Below, one piece after another: positions 25,575 through 34,043 of a stretch of 64,000 bases of DNA. A program made the position numbers and the translations under genes. Positions within the stretch are counted from its first letter, which is position 1; the number at the start of each line of letters is the position of its first letter. This DNA comes from Candidatus Thalassospirochaeta sargassi (GTDB taxonomy: Bacteria > Spirochaetota > Spirochaetia > UBA9216). The stretch covers positions 62,001 through 126,000 of the forward strand of contig JAQQAL010000017.1 of assembly GCA_028532855.1 (NCBI GenBank), written 5' to 3'. The notes below the pieces were generated by a model, which searched no databases, was not told the DNA's origin, and worked only from the letters and a program-made list of their open reading frames with translations.

Positions 25575-26816
25575 ATGAATGCAACAATAATAACAATAGG
25601 CGATGAACTTCTTATAGGACAGGTTGTCGATACAAATTCTGCATGGATGGCAACCGAACTCACTAAACTCGGATTTACAATTGAAAATCATATATCTATA
25701 TCCGATACCGGTGATAAAATACGCTCTACAATTGACAGATATCTTCCGGAGAACGACCTGATAATCTTCACCGGCGGACTAGGCCCCACCAACGACGATA
25801 TAACCAAAAAGGTTCTTACTGAATATTTTAATTCCAGTCTCGTTCTCTCTGAGGACGTTCTATCTGCAGTTGAGGCAAAAATTAAAAGTTACGGCTCAAC
25901 AATGAATGATCTAAACCGAGAACAGGCCCTTGTCCCCGCCGCCGCAAAAGTACTTATGAACAATCACGGAACAGCTCCCGGGATGTGGTTTGAAAAAGAC
26001 GGAAGGGTTGTAATCAGCCTGCCCGGTGTGCCTTCTGAGATGAAGGGTATTTTCAATGATCATATCAAGCGTGAACTCGGCAGTTACTTCAGCCTGCCGC
26101 ATATAATCTATAAAACGATAATGGTAAGCGGTATATCCGAAGCACATCTGGCCGAGAAACTCAGCAATTGGGAGGCCGCCCTCCCGGCCGGCGTCAGCCT
26201 GGCTTATCTGCCGTCTCCCGAGGCTATAAGACTTCGACTGGGCGCAAAGGGCGTCGATGAGGCCTCAGTTTTAAAACTGCTCGATGAACCGATAAAAACC
26301 CTGCATGATATCATTGCCAGGTATATTTACGGATATGATAACGAGACGCTTGAAGAGGTGATTGGCCGCATGATAGCAGAACGCGGCAGCCATCTTGCCT
26401 GTGCCGAAAGCTGCACCGGGGGCACAATTGCCCAGAGAATAACTGCAATTCCCGGCTGCTCTAAATGGTTCAAGGGCGGCGCGGTGGTTTATTCAAACGA
26501 AGTAAAATCAGCCGTCCTCGGAGTTGAAGCTGAAACCCTGGAGCGATTCGGCGCCGTCAGTGAAGAAACGGTTACCGAAATGGTAAAGGGCGCGCAAAAA
26601 GTCTTTGGCGCCGAATACGCGGTAGCCACCTCCGGAATAGCCGGACCGACAGGCGGTAGCAGCGAGAAACCGGTGGGGACAGTGTGGACCGCCGCAGCCG
26701 GACCCGGATTTATAGTAACAAAAAAATTCAACTTCGGTAAAAACCGGACAATGAATATACGACGGTCAACCGCCGGGGCGCTGAGCCTGCTACAGAAAGC
26801 GATAAACTGTAATTAA
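25575..26816 (+). CDS. cinA: CinA-type ADP-ribose pyrophosphatase/nicotinamide-nucleotide amidase
   Basis: This 413-residue, full-length CinA has two domains. The N-terminal MoaB/MogA-like domain has GDELLIGQVVDTNSAWMA, FTGGLGPTNDDIT and LPGVPSEM. The C-terminal NMN deamidase domain has CAESCTGGTIAQRITAIPGCSKWFKGG, VVYSNE and TSGIAGPTGG. It acts in pyridine nucleotide salvage, and in some bacteria it is linked to competence. The start is fixed by the promoter directly upstream. It is apparently a single-gene transcript. Confidence 0.95.
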   Translation: MNATIITIGDELLIGQVVDTNSAWMATELTKLGFTIENHISISDTGDKIRSTIDRYLPENDLIIFTGGLGPTNDDITKKVLTEYFNSSLVLSEDVLSAVEAKIKSYGSTMNDLNREQALVPAAAKVLMNNHGTAPGMWFEKDGRVVISLPGVPSEMKGIFNDHIKRELGSYFSLPHIIYKTIMVSGISEAHLAEKLSNWEAALPAGVSLAYLPSPEAIRLRLGAKGVDEASVLKLLDEPIKTLHDIIARYIYGYDNETLEEVIGRMIAERGSHLACAESCTGGTIAQRITAIPGCSKWFKGGAVVYSNEVKSAVLGVEAETLERFGAVSEETVTEMVKGAQKVFGAEYAVATSGIAGPTGGSSEKPVGTVWTAAAGPGFIVTKKFNFGKNRTMNIRRSTAGALSLLQKAINCN

Positions 26817-26878
26817 CAGGAAAACAAGCACCGGAGCGAGTCAGTTCAATATAGCTATACTTGAATTGATGAGTTTCT

Positions 26879-28219
26879 TTAATACCGTGACGACCGGCGA
26901 AGAACATGAGCAGCCCACAATAGAGTCATGACCGCTGCCGACCAGTTGATGAAGATTAAACCCGTCCAGACGCCCCTCTCTGCCATACCGAAGGTAAAAC
27001 ACAAAAGGTAGAAGACTGCTGCCGGGGCTGCAATCTGCCGGTAAAGCCCCATCCACATTATCATCGCCGGCTTTTTCAGCCCCTGGAGAAGCGAATTACT
27101 TTGAAACAGAATGATATAGCTGTAAAATGTAAATCCCTGAAGCAAGAGGTAGTTATAACCTATTTTTATTACTTCTTCGGTTTCAGTGAACAGACCAATC
27201 AGATGCCTGCCGAATATCAGCACCGGCGGCAGAATCACAATCATCAGACCGGCTCCTGCAAGAAGCGACAGCCTGAATGATTTTCGAACCCTGTCAGGAT
27301 TCTCCGCTCCGTTATTCTGTCCTACGAGGGCTGCAAGGGCGGTATTCAAACCCGAGGAAGGCACAAGGGCTATCTGTTCCACCCTCACTGCCGCTCCGTA
27401 AGCCGCAACTGGATTACGGCCGAAGGCGGAAATAAACCAGGTAATAACAAAGGTTCCGAGGGCCATAGTCAGAAAATTCATTGTAGCGGGAACAGCCTGA
27501 CTGAGAATCTCCCTGACAGCCTGAAATGTTGGAACAAAATCAGGCGCCTTTACCTTTCTAAGCCCCCCGATCCTTATAATCTTACTAAATAGGTAGATAG
27601 TCGTGACAACCTGAATTATTACTGTTGCAAGGGCTACCCCGGCCTCCTGCATATTGAAAACATACATAAACAGCGGATCAAGGCCTATATTCAGAAGAAA
27701 CCCGACTATTAACGCATTGCGGTAGGATTTGGTATCCCCGCGTGCGGCAAGTGCGGCTGAAAAAATATAAGCGGTATTTATTACAGGCATGCCGAAAATG
27801 ATAATTCTGGCATATGAAACCGCACCGCTGAGAACAGCCCCCCGGCTGTTCAGCAGGATGAATATATCCTCGAGAAAGAAAAAAAGTATAATCCCTGTGA
27901 TAAAGAATGAAATTATTGATACAGTTATTATCCGCGCCAGATATTTCCTTGCAGCTTCTTCCCTTCCAGCACCGATTGCATTGGAAATCAGGGCCGCCGC
28001 CGCACCGGAAAAGCCCACCCCCAGAGCCATGACCAGCATGTACATCGGGAAATTTATAGACAGTGCAGCCAGAGAATCAGTTGATAGACGGCCAGCCCAG
28101 TAGGTATCAACTACATTATACATCGTATTAAAAAAAGCGCCTGTACTCGCTGGAACAGCCAGCCTTCTCAAATGCCCGGTTAACGACCCCTTTGTCAAAT
28201 CGGCAGTATTATTGTCCAT
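26879..28219 (-). CDS. MATE-family efflux protein
   Basis: A 446-residue MATE transporter: LAVPASTGAFFNTMYNVVDTYWAGRL, AAAALISNAIGAGREEAARKYL, LLNIGLDPLFMYVFNMQEAGVALATV, LAALVGQNNGAENPDRVRKS. About 12 helices are present. GGAG lies before the ATG at 28219. It diverges from a second MATE gene (28310) across a 22-base palindrome, so the two exporters may answer to one regulator. Substrate is unknown; the exporter appears complete. Confidence 0.92.
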   Translation of the reverse strand: MDNNTADLTKGSLTGHLRRLAVPASTGAFFNTMYNVVDTYWAGRLSTDSLAALSINFPMYMLVMALGVGFSGAAAALISNAIGAGREEAARKYLARIITVSIISFFITGIILFFFLEDIFILLNSRGAVLSGAVSYARIIIFGMPVINTAYIFSAALAARGDTKSYRNALIVGFLLNIGLDPLFMYVFNMQEAGVALATVIIQVVTTIYLFSKIIRIGGLRKVKAPDFVPTFQAVREILSQAVPATMNFLTMALGTFVITWFISAFGRNPVAAYGAAVRVEQIALVPSSGLNTALAALVGQNNGAENPDRVRKSFRLSLLAGAGLMIVILPPVLIFGRHLIGLFTETEEVIKIGYNYLLLQGFTFYSYIILFQSNSLLQGLKKPAMIMWMGLYRQIAAPAAVFYLLCFTFGMAERGVWTGLIFINWSAAVMTLLWAAHVLRRSSRY

Positions 28220-28229
28220 TTAATCTCCA

Positions 28230-28251
28230 ATTACCTTAGTTCTAAGGTAAT
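28230..28251. promoter_or_regulatory. 22-base palindromic operator between divergent MATE genes
   Basis: ATTACCTTAG (28230-28239) and CTAAGGTAAT (28242-28251) form a perfect dyad with a 2-base centre. It lies 11 bases from the minus-strand ATG and 24 bases upstream of the plus-strand promoter. The ACCTTA...TAAGGT form recalls MerR- or TetR-type sites, but no regulator gene is adjacent. Confidence 0.7.
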
Positions 28252-28274
28252 AAATAATATAGGTAAAGACAATG

Positions 28275-28303
28275 TTGATTATGACAGATGATTTCAATAT
28301 GAT
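28275..28303 (+). promoter_or_regulatory. Promoter of the plus-strand MATE gene, predicted leaderless
   Basis: TTGATT (28275-28280), 17 bases, TATGAT (28298-28303), six bases, ATG 28310, with no ribosome site. Confidence 0.7.
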
Positions 28304-28309
28304 AACCCC

Positions 28310-29686
28310 ATGACAGATATAGGTGCGCCCGCTTACAGCCTGAGAAACAATATTAAGAGAATAACAGTTCTCGGTGCGCCCCTGCTTGCAGGCCGCCTCT
28401 CGCACTATTCCCATCAGGTCGCAGACTCCATAATGCTGGGTCATTTCGGCGAAGGAAGTCTGGAACTTGCTGCGCTCGCTGTAGCCGGCATGTTTTTCTG
28501 GGTTCTCAACACATTTCTATGGCCTCTGTCCAACGGAATTCAGGCAATTGTTTCACGAAGGCTCGGCTCCGGCGGTGAGACGGCAGGACCGTCAAACCTC
28601 GGGCAAATTATGGATCAGGGTATTATTACTGCATTGATTTTTTCTCTTGTCGCTTTTACACTTTCCTTCTTTACAGGCCCGTTGTTCCGACTGATTCTGC
28701 ATGAAGAGCGAATAATTGAACTATCGCTGGACTATATAAGAATACTCAGATGGTCTTTCATCCCGCAGGGCGTTCAAATAATCATAATGCGATTCTTTTC
28801 CTCAATACATAAACCCCGCTATTCAATGATTACAAGCTTAGTTTCCAACGGCGTTAATATTATCCTGAACTATATTTTTATCTACGGTAAATTTGGACTG
28901 CCCGAAATGGGCATAAAGGGGGCTGCACTGGGTTCGCTGCTGTCCATGTGGATAGCACTTCTTTACATCCTTTCCGTGACTTTGCGCAAAGAGTATATCA
29001 GGAAATACCGTTTTTTCCATTCCCGTAAACCGGACTGGAGGATCATCAAAAACATTATAAGAATTGCAATGCCTCCTGCAATACAGAACATACTCGCAAT
29101 GCTGATTATGCTTTTCTATGAGGCAATGGTCGAGAACATCGGGGCCGTATATCTTGCATCAACACATATCGTTCTGTCGTTTTATCGAATCAATAAAACA
29201 ATAGTAGGAGGATTTTCACACGGTGCAGCAATCCTGATAGGTAATGAACTCGGCGCAGAAAACAAAAGGGCGGCAAAGGCTGTCATGCACGCCGGGTATT
29301 TGATAGGTGCGGCCATCGGCCTGATAATATTCATACTTGTATTCTGTTTTCCGGGAACGGTTGCATCAATTTTCGCGGCACCGGGAGAAACCCTTGATAC
29401 AGCAACCATTGCATTGCGCTTCTTCGCCATTTTCTTTTTCTTTGAGATTTTAGGATTCACCTTCGAGATGGTATTCACAGGCAATGCCTGGGGTAAATTT
29501 GTTCTGTTTTCTGAGTTTACCACAAACATCCTCTTCATCCTGACCTTTACGTTTATCACCACAAGGCTGTTGGGAATGGGAGTGAATATGGCCTGGCTTG
29601 GATTCGGGCTTTATCAGGTATTTCATTCACTACTGCTTCATATCGGATACAAATCCGGGCACTGGATGCATGCAAAGGTGGATTAG
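28310..29686 (+). CDS. MATE-family efflux protein
   Basis: A 458-residue transporter with about 12 helices in the MATE arrangement: LAGRLSHYSHQVADSIMLGHFGEGSL, GIQAIVSRRLGSGGE, ISSIHKPRYSMITSLVSNGVNIILNYIFIYGKFGLPEMGIKGAALG, AAILIGNELGAENKRAAKA. The LPEMGIKGAALGS region is typical of the NorM-like branch. It is divergent from another MATE gene. The start is supported by the promoter that ends six bases upstream. It probably exports a cationic compound. Confidence 0.92.
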   Translation: MTDIGAPAYSLRNNIKRITVLGAPLLAGRLSHYSHQVADSIMLGHFGEGSLELAALAVAGMFFWVLNTFLWPLSNGIQAIVSRRLGSGGETAGPSNLGQIMDQGIITALIFSLVAFTLSFFTGPLFRLILHEERIIELSLDYIRILRWSFIPQGVQIIIMRFFSSIHKPRYSMITSLVSNGVNIILNYIFIYGKFGLPEMGIKGAALGSLLSMWIALLYILSVTLRKEYIRKYRFFHSRKPDWRIIKNIIRIAMPPAIQNILAMLIMLFYEAMVENIGAVYLASTHIVLSFYRINKTIVGGFSHGAAILIGNELGAENKRAAKAVMHAGYLIGAAIGLIIFILVFCFPGTVASIFAAPGETLDTATIALRFFAIFFFFEILGFTFEMVFTGNAWGKFVLFSEFTTNILFILTFTFITTRLLGMGVNMAWLGFGLYQVFHSLLLHIGYKSGHWMHAKVD

Positions 29687-29734
29687 CAGCGATATTTAGT
29701 GGCACTTACCGATATTATCAAGTAAAATAATCCT

Positions 29735-30199
29735 ATGAATATTAAAAACAGAATTAAAGAACTAGGCCTGTCACTGCCGGAAGCGCCCTCGAGCGAAGGA
29801 AGGTATACAACGGGAGTGATATCAAACGGATTGCTTTACCTTTCGGGAAACGGGGGCCCTGATCCCTCAAATCTGAAATACTACGGCAAACTGGGGGCTG
29901 AAGTCACAGTTGAAGAAGGCAGGGAATGCGCGGCCGGTGCTGCTCTGACGTTACTGAGCACCGCTGAAAAACATTTAGGCAGTCTTGAACGGATAGAACG
30001 TATTGTAAAACTTACAGGATTTGTAAATTCTGTTCCGGATTTCACTCAGCATCCGGCAGTAATTGACGGTGCATCTGAACTGCTGATAAAGATTTTAGGT
30101 GAAGAGAAAGGGGCACACGCCAGAAGCGCAATCGGTACTGCAAGCCTGCCGTTCAATATCCCAGTAGAAATAGAGATAATAATACAGGTAGCATCATGA
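29735..30199 (+). CDS. RidA/YjgF-family protein (chorismate-mutase-like subgroup)
   Basis: A 154-residue member of the longer Rid subgroup: YTTGVISNGLLYLSGNGGPDP, VKLTGFVNSVPDFTQHPAVIDGASELL, GAHARSAIGTASLPFNIPVEIE. The conserved Arg is kept (ARSAIG). No ribosome site is visible; TAAAAT (29723-29728) ends six bases before the ATG. Its stop overlaps the start of the dipeptidase gene by four bases. A role as imine hydrolase or accessory to amino-acid catabolism is likely but unproven. Confidence 0.85.
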   Translation: MNIKNRIKELGLSLPEAPSSEGRYTTGVISNGLLYLSGNGGPDPSNLKYYGKLGAEVTVEEGRECAAGAALTLLSTAEKHLGSLERIERIVKLTGFVNSVPDFTQHPAVIDGASELLIKILGEEKGAHARSAIGTASLPFNIPVEIEIIIQVAS

Positions 30200-31176
30200 T
30201 GTATTTTGACATACATGGCCATAATGCCGGCCTGCTCCCCTTCATCCTCCGCGCGGCTACCCTGTTCCGAATGCCGAAGGACAGAAGTGTGAAAGAGATT
30301 ATATCAGCCGGATTAACAGGCGGCTTGATATGCGCAATTGGAGACCCTGAGACATACGGTTTCAGAGATCTGAAAAACGATACGAAAACCGTCCTCAACC
30401 AGATTTCAGACATCGGAAAATCCATATGCGAAAACGGTTCAGTGATCGTACTCAGCCCTGCGGAGCTGAAAGAAATCGCGGACGCTGACCGGAGCGGTTT
30501 CATTTTGGGAATTGAAGGCGGCGATTTTATAGATGATGAGATGTCGGCGGTAGACGCTGTATATAAGGCCGGGGTAAGATTAATTGCGCCGATGCACTAC
30601 AGCATAAACAGCCTCGGCAGCATCGATTTAGGATGGAAGGGCCGGATAATTCCGGAGGGTGATAAAACGGGACTTACCGAAAAGGGCCTCCGCTTTGTAC
30701 AGAAGGCCAATGATAATGGAATAATTATTGATCTGGCGCATGCCGATGAAATGACAATTGCCGAGGCAGCCGGACGCAGTAGAACCCCTGTAATCTGTTC
30801 ACATACCGGCCCTCGCGCACTCACGGGTTACGGCAGGCATATAACTGATCTATCGCTGAAGCTCATCGCTCAAAGCGGGGGGGTAATCGGGCTGTGGCCA
30901 TTTTTAAACAGGGGAGAAGGTACTATAGACAGCGATGCGTTCAAAAAGCAGGCACTGTATATGCGAAATCTCATCGGAGCTGAGCACATGGCCGTCGGGA
31001 CTGATTTCAACGGAGTACCGGGTTATATGAAGGGATACAGAGATATTACTGAAAGCTGGAAAATCATGAATCTTCTGTCTTCCGCAGGCTTTACTGATGA
31101 CGAGACAGAAGGTATAGCAGGCCGAAACTTTCTACGAGTATTTAACGATGTTGATTCGGCAAAGAATGAAAGCTGA
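30196..31176 (+). CDS. Membrane-dipeptidase family metallohydrolase (peptidase M19)
   Basis: This 326-residue M19 enzyme keeps its metal ligands: DIHGH at residues 4-8, GIEGGD (bridging Glu), DLAHAD (His), SHTGPRAL (His) and VGTDFNGVPG (Asp). It lacks a signal peptide, so it is cytoplasmic. The family hydrolyses dipeptides, including D-residue-containing ones, or related amides. It is coupled to the RidA-like gene by ATGA. It is convergent with an amidohydrolase gene only 14 bases away, which suggests one catabolic cluster. Confidence 0.9.
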   Translation: MMYFDIHGHNAGLLPFILRAATLFRMPKDRSVKEIISAGLTGGLICAIGDPETYGFRDLKNDTKTVLNQISDIGKSICENGSVIVLSPAELKEIADADRSGFILGIEGGDFIDDEMSAVDAVYKAGVRLIAPMHYSINSLGSIDLGWKGRIIPEGDKTGLTEKGLRFVQKANDNGIIIDLAHADEMTIAEAAGRSRTPVICSHTGPRALTGYGRHITDLSLKLIAQSGGVIGLWPFLNRGEGTIDSDAFKKQALYMRNLIGAEHMAVGTDFNGVPGYMKGYRDITESWKIMNLLSSAGFTDDETEGIAGRNFLRVFNDVDSAKNES

Positions 31177-31189
31177 AGCCTGAATACAA

Positions 31190-32467
31190 TTAAAAAGCCT
31201 TCTTTATCTGCGGCCTGCGAACAAGCCGGCCCTGTGCTGCAACCATCCGGGGCTTAGACAGTGCTGAAAGATCCTCCAGGGGATTATCGGCTGTGACAAT
31301 AATGTCGGCAGCCTTACCTACATCAAGACTGCCGGTGATCCCGTCAATTCCTAATATCTCAGCTGTAGCGATTGTACCGACTTCCAGTGCCCCGGCTGCA
31401 GTCAACCCTGCATGTTCCATGAGAAAGCGCAGCTCGTTCCAGACGTCATAATGTGAAACAAAGGGCACACCCGAATCTGCACCGCAGCCAATTTTCACCC
31501 CTGCCTCAACAGCCTGATTAACGGCTTTTATCTGCCCCTTCATGACAATCTCGGCATTAGCGAATTTGATATTATCCCAGGATGTTAACTCCTTCCTGTT
31601 TTCCATTATTCTGACGGGTGCTGACAGGGTTGGAATATAAGCAGAATAACCGCGAAGAGAGTTCGGATTCTTAAGAAAAAGATCAATCATCTGCCGGTCA
31701 AGCTCGCTGCCGTGCTCTATTGTATCAACACCCCCAAGTAAGGCTTCCTTAACACCTAGACTGCTTTCTGCATGACAGGCTACCATAAGCCCCCGTCTGT
31801 GTGCTTCATCGCAGACAGCTGCTATCTCCTCAACCGTCATATGAACACATCCGGCCTGGCCTATTTTACGCGCGTCGGTAACACCTCCGGTGCTTATAAG
31901 TTTGATCACATCAACAGAATGCTGATCATTCATTCTTACAGCCTTCCGGCACTCCCAGGGTGAATCAGCCGTGAGCGGCGTGAGCATATCTCCATGTCCT
32001 CCGGAAGCGCAAATCAGCCTGCCGGCCGTAAGCAGACGGGGAAATGCATCACCGGAATCTTTAAGTTCGTTACGGACGGCAATATCATAGTAAAGCGGGT
32101 CGCCCAGACTGCGGATAGTCGTTACCCCGGCATTAACTGCATTGGTGATATTCCGTTTAATCATATTACCTGCAAGCTTCCGGCCAGGCCCAGTCGACAG
32201 GAATTTCAGCAGAATCCTTGTAGACTTGTTAAATCCTATGGACGGTTTTCCGCTTGCAATCAGATGAGCATGGGCATTTATAATACCGGGCACAAGATAG
32301 CAGCCGTTAAGGTCTATCTCCTCAGAATAGGATTCAACGGTTGAATTACCCGATACAATTTCCTTAATCAGACCGTCTGCACCCACGCCCAACGATACAC
32401 CATGCTTAATATCGATATCCGCCCGTCCGTTGATCAGGCTGCAATTCTTAAGAATAAACGAGGTCAT
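31190..32467 (-). CDS. Metal-dependent amidohydrolase (imidazolonepropionase/prolidase-like)
   Basis: This 425-residue amidohydrolase-superfamily enzyme has HxH in GIINAHAHLIASG, a probable carboxylated Lys in DVIKLISTGG, His in VACHAESS and IEHGSELD, and an Asp in IGCGADSGVPF. The closing DVGKAADIIVTADNPLED is typical of COG1228 (Xaa-Pro dipeptidase/imidazolonepropionase-like) members. It acts on cyclic amides or proline dipeptides in characterised relatives. Its start overlaps the upstream membrane-protein gene, so it is part of a three-gene minus-strand operon with two membrane proteins. Confidence 0.9.
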   Translation of the reverse strand: MTSFILKNCSLINGRADIDIKHGVSLGVGADGLIKEIVSGNSTVESYSEEIDLNGCYLVPGIINAHAHLIASGKPSIGFNKSTRILLKFLSTGPGRKLAGNMIKRNITNAVNAGVTTIRSLGDPLYYDIAVRNELKDSGDAFPRLLTAGRLICASGGHGDMLTPLTADSPWECRKAVRMNDQHSVDVIKLISTGGVTDARKIGQAGCVHMTVEEIAAVCDEAHRRGLMVACHAESSLGVKEALLGGVDTIEHGSELDRQMIDLFLKNPNSLRGYSAYIPTLSAPVRIMENRKELTSWDNIKFANAEIVMKGQIKAVNQAVEAGVKIGCGADSGVPFVSHYDVWNELRFLMEHAGLTAAGALEVGTIATAEILGIDGITGSLDVGKAADIIVTADNPLEDLSALSKPRMVAAQGRLVRRPQIKKAF

Positions 32468-33126
32468 TAAAGCAGTCCCTTTTTGTAGAGAATCCTTGCT
32501 GCAATTACTGAAAGCAGCGCACTCAGCGGAATCATTGCCGAGGTGGGTACATCAGCAGCAAGAAAGACCAGGATTGTTATCACGAGTGGGGTAATAGCTA
32601 GTTTCCAGTTTCTCATTATCCAGTACGCGCCGAGAGCACCGAAGAGAGCCGGCAGAACATTATCGAATGCCGGTTTGAGTTCCGGCCTGCTTAATACCGG
32701 TGAAAGCGGAACAATCAGCAGGACTCCAAGAAAAATGATAACTGCTGAAACAATTGCGGATGTTGCAACTGAGATTATCGATATAATTTCCGCATCTTCA
32801 GATGCAGGATCTGTATCTGAAATTTCAAGAGCCATAACAGCCGCCGGCACCTTGAGATTAGACAGATTGCCGGTAAGAAAACCGAGATATGTCGCACCGC
32901 TTCCGAGAATAGGAGCATATGTAAATATTTCAGCAAAGGCCATCGGTACCATAATAAGTGAAAGGCTTAAGACCCCGGAGGCAATTTTTCCGAAGGGCGG
33001 AAAGATATTCCATCTCAAACTGATAATTACAGGGATTGCGAGCAGCATCAGTGCACCTATGCTCATCGTCAGCCTGCCTGTTAAATGTATTTTATCATCA
33101 AAGGCTTTTAATCCGTGATCATTCAT
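32467..33126 (-). CDS. Membrane protein, probable partner of the DUF5058 protein
   Basis: A 219-residue protein with about six membrane helices, polar edges and no signal peptide. A glycine/proline-rich stretch (IFTYAPILGSGATYLGFLTGNLSNLKVPAAVMALE) looks like a substrate-path loop. I do not recognise the family by name. TAATG overlaps couple it to the DUF5058 gene upstream and the amidohydrolase downstream. The constant pairing suggests a two-component transporter feeding the hydrolase. Function is inferred from context only. Confidence 0.65.
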   Translation of the reverse strand: MNDHGLKAFDDKIHLTGRLTMSIGALMLLAIPVIISLRWNIFPPFGKIASGVLSLSLIMVPMAFAEIFTYAPILGSGATYLGFLTGNLSNLKVPAAVMALEISDTDPASEDAEIISIISVATSAIVSAVIIFLGVLLIVPLSPVLSRPELKPAFDNVLPALFGALGAYWIMRNWKLAITPLVITILVFLAADVPTSAMIPLSALLSVIAARILYKKGLL

Positions 33127-33851
33127 TATAGTACCCCCTTAAAAATGTTGGAAAACAATATAGCTGCTGCCATGGCTCCTATCATACTGAATGAAAGAGC
33201 AAATTCCTTTAGCCAGGCAACCTTGAATTTCCGTTCAATAAAAGTAGAAATCAGCATAATCACAGCGCCTGAAAGCAGGGTGATAAGCTCAATACCGCCG
33301 CGTGTTATCGGAGGCCCGATAAACACTGATATCAAACCCATGTATGCGGCCATAATCAATGCATGCATCCATGTTGAATCTTTTGCCTGCACCTTTTTAA
33401 AACCGCTTGAAATCCTTTTTAGAAAGAAAACGAGAATGATAGGCGCAGAAATAGTTCCGAGGGTCATAATCCAGGTGGAACTGGAAAAAACTTCCGCTGT
33501 ATAGCCGTCACCACCGAGTCCGCTTATACCCATTATTTCCGCACCCATACCAGCGGCCATAAGCTCATATGATGCTGAGCCCAGAACCGATAATCTTATC
33601 CACGGAAACGGAATCCCAAGGACAGGAGCCATTGCAATAAGCGATATCACAATCGGGATAGACGGGACTATAGAAAGCACTGCACTCGATTTTACAGCTT
33701 TCAGCATTCGGGCTTTTTCAATTCCCCTGCGCTGACCTTCCTTCCATGCAGTTACAAAAAAGATAATAGACTGGCATACGATAAGAACAAAAATGACGGC
33801 TGCTATAAGAAACAGCAACCCGCTGTTAGCAACATTGAGATAGTTTTCCAT
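33126..33851 (-). CDS. DUF5058-family membrane protein
   Basis: This 241-residue protein has about six membrane segments. The region FVTAWKEGQRRGI and SAVLSIVPSIPIVISLIAMAPVLGIPFPWIRLSVLGSASYELMAAGMGAE matches my memory of DUF5058 proteins. CGGAG precedes the ATG. It is the first gene of an operon with a second membrane protein and an amidohydrolase, all with overlapping ends. It may be half of an uncharacterised transporter for peptides or cyclic amides. The family name is fairly sure; the function is unknown. Confidence 0.72.
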   Translation of the reverse strand: MENYLNVANSGLLFLIAAVIFVLIVCQSIIFFVTAWKEGQRRGIEKARMLKAVKSSAVLSIVPSIPIVISLIAMAPVLGIPFPWIRLSVLGSASYELMAAGMGAEIMGISGLGGDGYTAEVFSSSTWIMTLGTISAPIILVFFLKRISSGFKKVQAKDSTWMHALIMAAYMGLISVFIGPPITRGGIELITLLSGAVIMLISTFIERKFKVAWLKEFALSFSMIGAMAAAILFSNIFKGVL

Positions 33852-34043
33852 TTATGACTCCGGTTAATTAATTACAATTATTCTATTTTATTAACAGGAC
33901 TGTGTACATCACAAAATTTGCAAAAATAGTTGTTTGTATTAATAGTTCTATGGGGGTACAGTAAAACAAAGCAACGTCCCCTATGATTTGCTGTATCTTG
34001 AATGGAGGGAATTACCTATACTATTAAATTAATCTTTTGACGT

